A stretch of 64,000 nt of DNA, taken from positions 4,675,862-4,739,861 of the forward strand of contig CM018692.1 of NCBI GenBank assembly GCA_009363875.1. Reading direction: 5' to 3'. Below are positions 33,146-45,689 of the stretch, piece after piece. The translations under genes were made by a program, and so were the position numbers. The notes below the pieces were generated by a model. That model saw only the letters and a program-made list of their open reading frames with translations, was not told where the DNA came from and did no database searches. How positions within the stretch are numbered: position 1 is the first letter of the stretch; each line of letters starts with the position of its first letter. The stretch is from Mikania micrantha. Lineage: Eukaryota; Streptophyta; Magnoliopsida; Asterales; Asteraceae.

Positions 33146-34050
33146 AAAGCAAAGACAATCTAATAAACTAGTCTAACCTATAAATTATCTAAGAGATGTA
33201 TTGTTATAAATACTTAATTAATCATGTATTTATATTAGTCAGAAGACTATAACTATCTAATATCTATCTTTCAATATCTGAGAGAAAGGTGTTGAAATCC
33301 CGTTTTGTTTGCAATGTATCATTATAGCAAGCCGATAAAAAAAATCTATATTCTAATAAACTTCATATAGATTGAATAAAACTTTTAACGTCATGAAAAG
33401 ATTATATTTGTTATGATTTGACAAAATGGGATAGGGTCCAAATCCATAATTTTTTTTAAAATATGTAAGCAAAACTATAAACATCAATAATATATTTTAG
33501 ATATAATAATTTCAGCAGTAGTGTAGTGCATATAATAAATTATAAAATAGTTCCGGATAATTTAATTTATAATTCTCATTTGAATATAATTACCATTTAC
33601 TTACATATTGTGTGTGTATATAGGTGAATTCGATCATATAAAAACCATCAATAGTAATGACTTAAAAACCCACTTTTTAGCTTTTAAATTATTGAAGGAT
33701 CGAATCATATATGTAGTTTGTTGAAGAGTAGAAAATCACACATAGGAGCAAGCAGAAATGAAAGAATAACATAGGATTTGGGTGATACGCCTTTAAAACT
33801 GAATAATTAAATAGTGTTTACATAAACCTAATCTATTTAATTATAAGGGAGCCTGCTAATTAAGGACATTACAGCCCAATGACATCTTAGTGTTAGAATA
33901 AAGCTAACGAACTATAAGGTCAGTTCGAATACCACAAGAGTTTTCTTAAAGTATTGAGCTTAAACCAGAACTGATGACTTGGTGGTAGTGTTATTGGCAT
34001 ATTGATACTCTAGTGATCCGTCAGTGATACAAATTATTCGTTCAAAAAAA
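32700..34050. other. Intergenic AT-rich region upstream of the peroxidase
   Basis: I see no gene. It contains an (AT)n-(GT)n microsatellite at 33079-33144. Positions 33890-34035 look like degraded repeat sequence with a GTTCGAATACC word near 33924. Confidence 0.5.
33079..33144. repeat. (AT)n(GT)n compound microsatellite
   Basis: An AT run of about 42 bp is followed directly by a GT run of about 24 bp. It is likely to be length-polymorphic. Confidence 0.95.
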
Positions 34051-34092
34051 CATTATAAGGGAGCGTAACTTGAATAGGAGAAAGAAAAAAAA

Positions 34093-34165
34093 GGTGTCTG
34101 CCACAGGATTCGAACCCCCAAAAACACAGAGAATACCTTACAAGTCAGATTGCTTAACATAAGCA
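34093..34165 (-). repeat. tRNA-derived (SINE-like) fragment
   Basis: On the minus strand the segment has the B box GGTTCGAATCC followed by TGTGGCAGACACC and a T-run, like the 3' part of a tRNA. A degenerate A-box-like TGTTAAGCAATCTG precedes it at a plausible distance. No full cloverleaf can be drawn. Confidence 0.4.
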
Positions 34166-34259
34166 CAACATATATGCAAGAAATCAATAATTTGTGTTTA
34201 ATTATTGTCTGAAGTCTAGAAATCAATAATTTGTACATTATCTTGAAGCTTATTATATA

Positions 34260-34262
34260 ATC

Positions 34263-34341
<79 letters not shown>

Positions 34342-34342
34342 A
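34260..34342. repeat. (ACATAT)n hexanucleotide microsatellite
   Basis: About 13 copies of ACATAT. It creates a spurious Met-Tyr repeat frame on the minus strand. Confidence 0.95.
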
Positions 34343-35489
34343 TTATTTATTTATTCTTATAATAATAACAATTTTACATAAGATCAAACACATAGTCATT
34401 CATAAAGCATGATTCCAAAACCATAAATATTATTTTGGTGCATTTTCACATTTTATTTAATTTCACACCTACTGTTATTTATTGTAATTTAACATCTATT
34501 ACATCCTTGCTTTGGTGTCGTGGTCATCCGTTCCTCAAGACCGCAACGTTACTTCTTTTATATATAAAAAAAAAAAAGCAAAGAAGGAAAAATGATATTT
34601 GTTTTCAACTTTGCATATAACCTTGCCTGTCTATATATTTCCCTTTAAGAATTATGTTTAAATTTGTTTATATTAAATAAATATAGGGGAAGGTTCCCCT
34701 AAAAAGTCTTTTTTGCCTAAGAAGGCTAAGAAAGATTTTTAAAAACTTGAAAACCGACCCAAACAAACTCTGATTGAATTCATTTTTACGTCATTGGAAC
34801 CCGCTTGTAATACCCTAAAACATAAGCCTTAAATCATAAACAATAAACCTTAATAATAAAACCAAAATTATAAAAACAAACTCTAAACCTAAAAGCTAAA
34901 AAAACAAGCCTTAAAATCCAAACTCTAAAACTAGATGTTAAAGCTAAAACCAAAAGCCAAATATTGTAGTGTTCGATGAAACGGTTCCAACGCCATCGAA
35001 ATGAGTTTAATTGGAGTTCGTTTGGGTCGGTTTTATAGATTTTAAAAAACCTTTTTAGCATTCTTAGGCAAAATAGACTTTTTATTTGATCCTTACCCTA
35101 TATATATATATATAAAGATTGATAATTGAAGTTCATGGATAATTTATATGGAAATTGAAAACTATAATTAGTAGTTGATTTGGGAGGTTCTTGAAATGAT
35201 TAGCAAGACACCAAGACAGCCGCCCCACCAGCCTTTCTTAGATTTTAAAATTATGTGTTCTAAAATGTAGAAGAAAATTTTAGCATCATAAAAAAATTGT
35301 TTTAAATATACTAGGAATACACCGGGTAAGATTGTTTCTTTTTTATGAAAATTTGTTTTGAATTTGGTTCAGAAATTCGAAAAGTAAATAAACAAACCAA
35401 AAATGGAAAAATTTTGGCGTCATTTATTATATAATTTATACTCCTAATAATATCACTCATAATAATTTCAATAGCAATAGTAGCAAAAG

Positions 35490-36265
35490 TATGGAGAAGA
35501 AATGGTAGTTGCAACATCATAAGTCGAAGGAGGAGGAGGAGCAACATTAGAAGGAGAAACAATGGTTGAAGGAGAAGCACTAGTAATATGGGTAGTAAGA
35601 GGAGGAGAGCAAGAATGGTAGAAATTAGGGTCGGCCCAATGACCAAACAACCCAAGCAAAAGCTTAGGAACCCGAAAGATATAGCACCTCCAATTTTAAA
35701 AAAATTACATTTAGTTGGGTTTTTGGTTTGTGAGCTTTTATAGCTTGTGGGCTCTAAAATGAATAAAAGATACAACAAAGGCTCACTTAAAAGTCTTCTA
35801 ATATCTAATTGAAAAATGTTTAAAAAAAATGATTATGAACATTTTATTAAAGGTTTTGCATTTAAAAAACTAAAAAAAAATAATTTTAATCTAAATAATT
35901 TATACGTGTAAATATAAACATTTTTTTTTAATCTCCACCAAATATAAACTTTTAGTTTATAATTGACGGACTAAGCCCGGATAAAATGAGGAGGTTTTTT
36001 AACGTAACCGTTAGTTAAGGGCCCCGACTTTTTATTCCGTTTCAGGCCCTTAAAATGGTTGAGTCAGCCCTGGTAGAAGTAGGAGGAGGAGGAGAAGAAG
36101 TAGTCGTAGGCAAAGAGGAGTAGGAGGAGCAGAACTACTAGCACGTGAAGAAGCAATAGCAGAAGCAGAAAGAGAAGGAAACACAAGAAGAGTAAAAAGA
36201 GTTGAAGCAAGAAGAGGAGTAGGAGCAGCAACAACTTTGTAGTAGCAGTAGTAGCAGTAGTAGCG
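35490..36265. repeat. Purine-rich GGA/GAA/GTA trinucleotide-like tract split by a hAT element
   Basis: Imperfect GGA, GAA and GTA triplets occur on both sides of the insertion at 35626-36072. The minus strand translates to Ser/Ala/Pro-rich then Leu-rich sequence (SSSAPPTP), which could be mistaken for an arabinogalactan protein. Frames do not join and there is no signal peptide. Confidence 0.6.
35626..36072. mobile_element. hAT-like non-autonomous element (447 bp)
   Basis: The ends are TAGGGTCGGCC and GAGTCAGCCCTG, which are roughly inverted. The flanks GTAGAAAT (35618-35625) and GTAGAAGT (36073-36080) match at 7 of 8 bases. It sits inside the purine-rich tract, which continues on both sides. 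There is no coding content. Confidence 0.6.
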
Positions 36266-36299
36266 GTAATAATAATTAAAAAAGAAATAAACTATACAA

Positions 36300-36728
36300 T
36301 TTAACATAATTGAATAAGAACTAACTCTGACCTTCGAATGCGGAATTTTTGGTTAGGCAATAATGTGTGCTTGTTTTCAATATTTGTGGGATTCGTCATC
36401 ACTAGACGAATTCCAATTAGTCAATGAAATTACATATTTTTGGCAATGGGATATCATATACCATGTCTAAGTCTCCCTATCATAATACCGTATACATAAA
36501 CACATTTTAAGAATCAACAAAGAACAAAGAAATATATTTATAGTTGTATGATATAAAAAGTATAAAGTAACTTTGAATTCAAAATTTGAAAAAAAAGAAA
36601 GAAAGAAAGAAAGTGAGAATTCTATTATTTTTATTTTAAAAAATTATTTCATATCTTTTTAATCATATAGCTATAAATCATTTTTTTTTCTCAACTAATT
36701 GTATCAGTTTTTGATTGAAATTTCTCTC

Positions 36729-36759
<31 letters not shown>

Positions 36760-38570
36760 ATGTGTGTGTGTTGAATATGTTAAAAACAAGTTTTTCTATA
36801 AAAACTTAAAAACAATAAAAAAGATAAAATACAAAACAAAAAAAATGTGGTATAAAAAAATATAGTATAAGAAGCCAAATTCAACACAAAAAGACGTGGA
36901 TAAATTATTTGCAATATTTATTGGAGCGGTTCATAAAAAAAACAACGGTTCTTAAAAAAATTAAACAATAATCTCGTGTACTGTTCATACTTACGTGACC
37001 AGAATCGTCTTTGTTTAGATAGTAATTCATTACACATGTTGATGCTCATTTATAACAAGTTAGGTTCGTATTTTTAATTGTAGAAGGGATAATTGTCTAA
37101 TAGAAACCCATGTAAACGATGAATTAAACATGAAAGTTGTATTCACCATACTAATGTTTTGTAGGCACTATTGTAGTCTAGTCATGAAGACCCTAATCTA
37201 AGTGAGATTTTACTTAGCACGCTTGTTGTTGTATATAAATTTAAAAAATCATGATATTAATGTATCATGGTGGGCAAGTTAAACTCGTCATTGTATAATA
37301 TTTAGATGCATAGGTGTTAATGTTTAGCACGGTGTAGTTTATGTATATGAAAAAAATACCAACATATATGTTCATATAGGGATTGTATCCTTTGAAAGTT
37401 CGATTTTAAAAATAAAACTTTTAAACCATATGTGAGTTATTGATTTAGAATCTTTGAAAATAAACATGTGGTCCACATTAAACAATATTTTTTTATCAAA
37501 ATCCTAAATTTTTTTCAATTTAATTATATTAACCACATGTTTATTTTCAAGATTACAAATCGATAACTCATATAAGGTTAAAAAGTTTTCTGTATAAGAT
37601 CGGATTTTCAAATGATACAACATATGTTCATATACTTTTTAATTTTGTATGCACATATGACTTACGATTGGGTTGGTAATCCTCCATAACCTTTTGCGTA
37701 AATATAAATCATAAACACCCATTAACTCTTTTTCATCATGTTTGGTTCGTCTCCATATTAACTTCAAGATGACATGATTTGTTACACAAATATATGTCAC
37801 CCCAAGTCTAATCACAATCATTATAAAATTTGCCTATAGACTTATGATCTTATGAGTGGTTTGACTTTAGAATAAATGAGTTTTTATATCGTGTTTTGTG
37901 AGTTCTGAGTATACACACTAAATAGCCAATCATGAACCGAAGAACATAAGATTGATTGCTTAAAGCAAATTTAGTGTTTCGAATCATGTTGCCGAAAGAA
38001 TAAGATGTTGCAAATTTGTAATGGGGTAGGACTACAAATTACAAAAGACAAAATTAAATAATGTAGTCACAATAAAATCATCACTAAATGGCATGTTAGG
38101 GCAGCCGCTCTTGTTGAAATTTTTTTCAATAGTATATATATGTTTAAATTCTGACCGACCTTCTCGATATTTTGTAACCGCCCCCTTAAATTTGAATGAT
38201 CAAAATTGTGATAAAAATTTAAGTAATAGCTGCACTTGCTTTTTGAAGAAAAAGTTGCTTAAAATGTCATAGTAGATGTTTTGGATGTATTTCAAAAATT
38301 AAAACATCGTAGATAACAACTTTAGATATATTGGATTTTTATTATGTTTTTATATATAAAACTTAACATGACTTGACCCGATTTGACTCCACCCGACGTA
38401 AACAGAAGAGAAAAGTTCTATTATATAGTGATCCTCATACGATCCTAAAAAAAAATATTCACACCTCAAAATTAATTTTTGGGTCCACAGCAGTCATGTA
38501 AACACACCTACGCAACCTTGTTCGGTGTCTATTTTGCTCATGGCGTGAGCTTTTTGCGTTTTATTGTTGC
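36300..38570. other. Intergenic AT-rich region, no gene seen
   Basis: No recognisable coding region. A short (AT)n(GT)n microsatellite lies at about 36730-36772. The stretch 37385-37615 looks like a degraded inverted repeat: AACCATATGTGAGTTATTGAT recurs inverted near 37555, and ATAAACATGTGG near 37465 recurs inverted near 37535. Confidence 0.5.
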
Positions 38571-38573
38571 ACA

Positions 38574-39975
38574 CAGAGGTGCATAAATCGGGTTTTTTTT
38601 GAACCGGTTTCGAACAACAAAGTCAATACCCGCTTCCGGTTCTAGTTTCGGGTTTCGACCGGTTCCGGTTCGGGTTTTGGCCGGGTACACGTGGAACCAC
38701 TTCCGGTTTTCCCGGCTCCGGCTCCGGTTCCGGTTTTGGTTTTAATTTGTCTAAAAACCGGACCCGTTTGTACCCATCGGTTTGGGTATGACCAGGTTCG
38801 GTTCCGGTTCCGGGTCCATTTTACACGGACCAGCCTAATGATTATTTTTCAAGGCCCATGGGCCATCATAGTTCATTCTAATGGGGGCTGACTAATGACA
38901 TGTTTATATCTTACGAGTTATTAGTTACGACTATACGAGTGTAACGAGTGAATGTGGTGAGTCGGTTATGGGATGGGCATATAATAAGAGCGGTTCCGAT
39001 TAAGCAAGGACGGATTAGGTTGAATCAAAGAGGGTCAAAATCAGCTTCTTTCAAAATATTTTGTGCTTAAAACCGTGTTTAGCTAGGAAAGGATTGGGTT
39101 TGACTAGGAACAAACGATCGAACACGAACATTTAAATGAACGGAGGTTTTTGTTCGTGTTCGTTCATTAAGAAACTTAGTGTGTTTGTGTTCGTTCGTTA
39201 ATAGTATAAACGAACAGTTCATGAACATAAACGATCATAAGTAAACAAACATAAATGAACCTAACTGAACAAACATAAACGAACATAAATAAAGAAACAA
39301 AAACATACATAATTGAAGTCAAACAAACATGAACGAACACATTGGCTCTAAACTTGCAATGATATTACCCATTTCAGTAAATAAATTATTAAAATTTGGG
39401 TAAAACAAAATTGTCACAAGCATGTTAATTTATAAATAAGACTAATATATCACTGATTTATTATAATAAATGAATTGATTTATTAATAAAAATAAACAAA
39501 CGAATATAAACAAACTTAACTGAACAAATGTAACGAACATAATCAAACGTTTACAAACGTAAATAAACGAACAAGACGTGTGTTGATGTTCGTTTATTTA
39601 GTTAAATGAACAAAAAAAATTAGTTCATTTTCGTTTAATTACTAAATAAACGAACATGCACGAACTTTTTACTGAATGATCATCGAACGGTTCACTAAAC
39701 GTTCGGTTTATTTACATGCATAGATTTGACTAATTTGAGACTGTTGTAGCGTGTTTGTGTTTGGTTTGACTATTCAATAGATAGGGTTACAAACCTAATT
39801 CAACCTCATGGTTAAAACTCAATCTCAAACTAGTCAAACTTAATTTTTTTCCCAGTCAAACCTGGTTTTTAGTCTGTTTCAAATTGGGTTCAACCAAACC
39901 GGTTTCAAAGTCGGGTTTGGCTTGGTTCAAAAAAGGGTTTGATTACCGACTTGATTTTTTTTACACCTCTATATA
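38574..39975. mobile_element. Degenerate hAT-like repeats (CCGGTT- and CGAACA-rich)
   Basis: Positions 38574-38840 begin CAGAGGTGCATAAA and repeat GGTTCCGGTT words. Positions 39100-39720 are rich in AACGAACA and its complement. Positions 39730-39970 end in TTTTTTACACCTCTA. Such CAGAGGTG/TAGAGGTG ends are hAT-like, but no duplication could be matched, so one composite or several decayed insertions are equally possible. Confidence 0.4.
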
Positions 39976-40145
39976 AAACACTTTGTATTTTATTTATAAC
40001 AAGTTTATTTATATTAATGAACTGATTAGTTGATACCAACCCGATTAATCGAACCATATACCATTGTATGCTACTTTAATCGGTAGTGTCGGTGGTAAAA
40101 AAAGGGGCCACCATCTCGAAACAAGTAATATATGCTAGTTTCTAC

Positions 40146-40215
40146 TTTCTACAACTATTGGAGTGGTTGAGTCATTGGCCTTTGCAAGTAGAGGTCCCAA
40201 TTTCGAAACTTGAGT
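40146..40215 (+). repeat. tRNA-derived (SINE-like) fragment
   Basis: An A-box-like TGGAGTGGTTGAG is followed about 35 bp later by the B-box-like AATTTCGAAACTTG. This resembles the head of a tRNA-derived SINE. No poly(A) tail or duplication was found. Confidence 0.35.
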
Positions 40216-41042
40216 TGTAATTAATTTTTATTTACAACATTTATATATATCTTTTTTTATATATTTGTTAATTATTTTTTATTCAGGTTTTTTAAGTATA
40301 TATTTTATTTCTTATATTATATATATGATATGACTTTCTAAATAATTTTTATTTGTTAATTTAATATATATATATATATATATAATCGTATATTATATAG
40401 AATGGCGGTGATGTGTTGTTATTGTGAAAAATGAGACCGAGACCGACACTAACTGAATAACATCACCGTTATATAACTGTTTTTTATATTTGTTTTGATC
40501 TCCAAAACTGAGTCACAGTAACTTTATACATTTTCTTTTATATACCTAAGACGCAACGCATGTAATTAAGTTCGTAACTACGTCGCATCATGTGATTTCG
40601 CTTTTGATTTTTCTTATACCTTTTCTTTTAGAATATTTTTTTTAGAAAGATACTCATAAACAAACAATTAAACATAATCAGTCAAGTCTGACTAATCAAT
40701 AGGGTCTAAGAAATATAAGACAAAGACAAACCTTACCCGTATTTCACTGGGATAGAGAGGCCGCAATGTACATGGCATAATAACGCTTTTTCTAACTACG
40801 TTTCAATATTCTTAACCGTGCAATTTCATATGTTTCTTTTAATCGTACAACTACGTCGCAACATACAATTTTAATCGTACCAACCCGCCGCAGCGCGCGG
40901 CTAACTTATCTAGTTTTCCTTAAACTATAGTCATCATCTAATAACGTTTAGTCCAAAAATTAAGTTTTGTAATATGCATTTGATGTTATTATTTATATTT
41001 ACATGATAAAATTATTTATAATTTTATAAGTATAAAATGCCT

Positions 41043-41183
41043 GCCAATGTGAGATTAGCCCACTTGGTAGAGGCTTGCCTCTTAGAATGGGAGGTCATGG
41101 GTTCTATCCCATGTAAGGTGTAAATATGGTGTAATTTAGGTGGAGTAAGCTTAGCCGTTCAAAAAAAAAAAAAAAAAAAAAAA
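41043..41183 (+). mobile_element. tRNA-derived SINE with poly(A) tail and 15-bp target duplication
   Basis: A box TAGCCCACTTGG (about 41057) and B box GGTTCTATCCC (41100-41110) form the polymerase III promoter. A unique body of about 50 bp follows, then a tail of about 23-25 A. The perfect duplication AAGTATAAAATGCCT lies at 41028-41042 and 41184-41198. The perfect duplication and unbroken tail imply recent, LINE-driven insertion. I cannot name the family. Confidence 0.9.
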
Positions 41184-41198
41184 AAGTATAAAATGCCT

Positions 41199-43010
41199 TG
41201 AAATCCCAAAGGGTATTTTTTTTTAAACAATCAAAAAGTCTCAATCTTGGTTTAAAAAAGCAAGAGTTGCTCCAAGACTTTTAGGGCTCAAAAACCAAGG
41301 CATGAGACAAGAGCATTTTGTGCGCAAGATGTTATTCTATATACAACAAAATAAGTTTTTTTACAAACAAAATTTCATTTGTCTTTATCTTTTTTACAGA
41401 TTGGGTTTTTGATCATGTAAATCTTTTATTCTCATTGGATGTTTTTATATATTACCCTCCTGCATACCCTCATCTTGACCAATGTTGATAAATTTTGACA
41501 CACATATACACGACGCACCACCTCAAGGCCCTAAGGTGTTTTCTTGCATGCACCTCATGCCTTAGGCATGCCTCTGGTGCTATTTTTAAAATCTAAGTAT
41601 CCAATACTTAACAAATATTGATAGGTGTTAGGCCTCATATGAGATACATTTTATAGTTAGACATGAGCTTGGGATTATCAATGCCTAAACCCGACCCAAT
41701 GTCATCCATTATGATGTTTGCTTTTATGACTAGGTATACTTTCAAATTTTACTGCTGAATGACGGTTGTTTTTACAACGGCGTAAACTTTATGGTTTTAC
41801 ACTACTTTTACGTTGAAATAATAGTCTTTGCGACCTTTTTTTGTTTATAGATATAGGAGATATGTTGGGTACCAACGAACGCGTGGAGGGCGGCGTAATT
41901 GTTACTTTTAAGATGGGAATGTTTTGGTATTTACTTCGAGTGAGACAGCAATTGCTACTTGTTTTTGTGTCTTCGTTTTTGAAGTCCAGGGAGGTTGTGT
42001 AACTTCCCAGCGCACGCTCCATTTTCCATTTTTAAAGTCTTACACAAAAAAATGTCCAAGCACCTCAAGGCTCAACTCTTCATATTTAATCCATACATTA
42101 TTGACCTAGTCGTAAGGAAAGGCCCATTCCCATGACGCCGTAACGGTTTTTAATGGAGCAATAGGTTAAAATGTTTCTGATCTTTTTAGAATTACAAGTA
42201 TGTTTTTCATTATTCTTTTGCAATTAACTTTTCTTACGTGGTCTAGGGTACACCCAAGACTCTTTTTGACTGTTTGAATTCAGGCCGAAATCATGCATCC
42301 ATAAACGCAAAACCAACTTTGGCTTCAAGATTTCAATGGGGTAACGAGTGATATAAACTCAATTAAAGACCAAATTCGAATTTATAATTTACAGGATGTT
42401 TGTACTAAACAACTCAATGGTGACTTTACCTCTATATGCTCTAGGGACACAAATTAGTTCAACCGTGTAGCCAACCGCACTCAATGGTCAAGTGGTTAAG
42501 GAGCCTCACAAATGGCGCCAGGTGGTAAAAAGGAAGTGAAACTAAACCGTGTCTCTAACTTTACAAGCTTAGAGTCCACTAGGCCTAGCAAATTGTCTTG
42601 TTTGACATCTGGCCACTTGGCTCAATGGGTGTCCCACTTCCATGACATGGTTTTTAAACTAGGAGACCGGTTGGTTCCCTTTCCAGTGCCAGGATTGAAG
42701 CCATGGAAGCGAATAATGGACCTGTTATTGACCATCATAATATTGAAATAACTCGATGAAATTTTGTTTGACCAATATAAACAATGACTTTGCAGCCAAC
42801 AAATGAGTCTCAAAGTAAATTAACAAACCAATTTGATATAATTTCCATTAATTATCACTTAAGCATACATAAATATTATATACATACACAGCCCCAATAA
42901 TTTATCAGGGATACAGCATCATGATTGTCATGTATGCACAATGTTCACCAGATTATTCAAATCATCCAATTGTTTAAACATGTATTTACAAGAGTAAGAT
43001 AAAAGTCTTA
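41199..43010. other. Intergenic region, no gene seen
   Basis: AT-rich with a few short open frames that match nothing I know. Positions 42478-42740 contain tRNA-like words (CTCAATGGTCAAGTGGTTAAG), possibly a decayed SINE. Positions 42780-43010 are the 3' flank of the RING gene. Confidence 0.45.
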
Positions 43011-43015
43011 CCAAG

Positions 43016-44892
43016 TTATTTCTGTTTCATGGGCTCTGCTTTGCATATGGGACACAAGTTCTTCATAGACAACCATTTTCTGATGCACCCAACATGAAAA
43101 TCATGCCGACAAACTCTCAACATCCCAACATCATCCATATTTGCATACTCTTCCTGCAAATTAAACCATAACCGGTGAAAATTAGTCAAAATATGTGAAT
43201 AATTTTTAATTTACGCAGTCTCACCAAGCAGATAACACAAGTTCCTTCCTCTTGTATCTGATCTGAAGAACAGTAAATTGATTCTTGTATACAATTTGAT
43301 ATAAGATGATCTGGCAGGCCAGTTCCAACGCTTCCAATTCTTTCCCCAAGTGCAAGAAGCTCCTGTTAATTTCATTAATTAGAGAATTAAAGAGAACAAA
43401 GTTAATAACAAAAAGAGAGAAATATATTGCCAACCTCATAACTCATGTCATCTATGTCGAGTCTCATGTCCCGATGCTGGTCAAATGGATTTCTCGATCC
43501 ATGAAAACCGGATCGATCCACAATCACAAGACCCTGAAATTTAACACATTCAAGATAAAAGTAAAAAATGGTCAGAGTTACTGATACACCAACTGGAACG
43601 TCATCATTTTGACCATTTAACTAGATAAGATCACATCACCCTATAAAACGTGAAGACATACCCTAGGTGGTGGACGATCATGAAAATTCACCCTAGATAA
43701 AGATCGGTATCTTCGGTCACTAGCATGCCAGCCCATGGTGGATGAAGGCCTTGAATGGCGGGAAAAATGATTATTGGTGGCTAACTGCAACCCTTCATCT
43801 GTTAAGTTGGTTGAAGACACCCTGAAAGTTGAGGAAGGCCTTTGACTTTGACTATATCCACTTCGAACGGTTCTCACAGATTGAACAGAGGAACTTGGAA
43901 AATTTTGAAGGATGTGATTGTTATTATGTTGGTCGATTACCACAGAAGAACTGGTATTACTGCTTTGTTCGAGAAACGGGTTTAACTCATAATTAGAGGA
44001 ATTATTTACTGCAATTTAAAGAAAAATTTTTGTTTCAAGTTACTTGAAAAAAATCTGAATAACATGTGCTTGAAAGTGTAAGACCTTACCATTAACAGCA
44101 GATGTCATACGAGTTGGGTTCAAACCGCTTGAGCTCTGGCCAATATCCATAGGTCTGCTTGTTGTATAAAAATCACGTGCCAAATTGTTTGGCAAATGGT
44201 TCCTTGTAGAGTTTGTTTCCAAGTCAAATGTGGACCGGCTTCTCACATTCCTAGGAGAATTTCCCCCACCAATTGGAAGGACATTAGGATTTGTGTTAAA
44301 ATCCCAAGGCGCGTGAAGAAAATTTGTCCATGGTTCATTGACCATTGCAACATCAGAAGAACTTTGACCATCTGGAACACCTGGGCTTTTGCGTTTATAT
44401 TGAACGCTTTGATTACCAACCCTAATGTCAAATAAATCTTCTTCATTGAAAGGATTCCCACTATAATTAGATGAAGAAGCACGATATCTATAATCTTCGG
44501 GAGTTACATAACCTGAGGGGGTATGAAGTGTAAGCATGGATATATCTGATGGACCGGCAGCATCTTGTTGATAATTTGGGTTCTGAAGATTGTGAGGTAA
44601 CGATGAATATCCATTTGATGTTGGTGTGTGATTACAGTATGTGTATTGTACTCCATCAATCGACATATTATCTGCTGGATATATAATAGAACTGCTTGGA
44701 CCATCCCCATTTCTTGCTGCAAATTAGATATACATGCTTAGAAAAATCATTATTGATACTTATCTACCTAAATAAACTTAGTTTTACAAAATCAATACTT
44801 GTATGCACGTAGGTATTTTCTGCAAAGTTCCAGCTCTGATCATTCTCAGTTTCCAGCATGTAAGATGAACTAGAATGATGCTGATGCCCCAT
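43016..44892 (-). CDS. RING-H2 finger E3 ubiquitin ligase (MBR/HIP1/RHG1A-like), six coding exons
   Basis: The protein probably transfers ubiquitin from an E2 to unknown substrates. Coding exons are 44799-44892, 44090-44716, 43662-44008, 43435-43533, 43225-43362 and 43016-43153; all introns are GT-AG and the frame joins to 480 residues. The start MGHQHHSSSS is typical of a plant family whose long middle is disordered, here Ser/Asn-rich. The conserved pre-RING region LDIDDMSYEELLALGERIG lies near residues 380-400. The C-terminal RING has ligands C431, C434, C450, H452, H455, C458, C469 and C472 (CVICL to CPIC), all present, with the E2-binding Trp in RKWL. An in-frame stop lies upstream of the chosen ATG. 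A noncoding exon begins about 1.2-1.7 kb upstream and is present in several tandem copies. The family is recalled from memory; no specific substrate can be named. Confidence 0.88.
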
Positions 44893-45127
44893 ATAGATCA
44901 GGATCTTGATGGAACACCAAGATCACAATAATTAATTGTCACCTGTGATACCTGTGATCCAAAAAAGTTCACAAACTATAAGATGACAATAATGATAATG
45001 AATATATGGAGAATATTTATACATAAGAAAAAAGAAAGAAACCAATGAGCATATAGCATTTATCACAATCTCAAGTCTCAACCTTATAAGATATATATGT
45101 ATGTATATATTGAATGACCCTGTTTCT

Positions 45128-45213
45128 TTTTCTTTTTTTGGGTCATGGTTTGAAGCCACACTACCTCTTGGTAGTGGGAGCCATCTCTTACCACTAGACC
45201 CCAAACCTTCACT
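45128..45213 (-). repeat. tRNA-derived (SINE-like) fragment in the 5' intron of the RING gene
   Basis: On the minus strand GGGTCTAGTGGTAAGAG resembles an A box and GGCTTCAAACC a B box, followed by CATGACCC and an A-rich AAAAAAAGAAAAAGAAA tail. The order and spacing fit a SINE. No clear duplication was found. Confidence 0.5.
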
Positions 45214-45689
45214 CCTTATGAGATATATTAACAAAAGCATAATGAAAGATGTATGAACATGAAGAATTAAAAAAAAAAAAAAAGGAATCTCGAGTAAACA
45301 CTTACGTTGTGTTACTTGAAAATAATTTATGTTAAGTTGCTTTTAAAAATTAAAATGTTATGCTAATTTATTCTATTGTTAAAAAAAATTGATAAATACA
45401 TAAAGATTTAGTCATAGAACAATTCCTTAGCAGCCTCGGAAATCAACAACAGATAACTAGATCCATGATCCTAATTCTTGATGTTACCAAACAATTTCTA
45501 AAAACTTAAGGTAAAATGATCACGGATAAACACAGCTATTCAACATCTAAAAACGAGAAGATCAAAATCCCAACATAGAAGTACTCATATTCCCAATTTC
45601 TCAGTCTGTACGTCTAGACCTCCAACAACATCTTACTCATTGCAATTTATGACTCTGACTCATCACTCAATAGATTAAACTTAATGTAT

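Noticed and set aside
34053..34340. Met-Tyr repeat protein
   Set aside because: It is the translation of the ACATAT microsatellite.
35311..36307. Arabinogalactan-like or Leu-rich proteins on the minus strand
   Set aside because: They come from an imperfect purine-rich triplet tract interrupted by a hAT element; frames do not join and no signal peptide precedes them.
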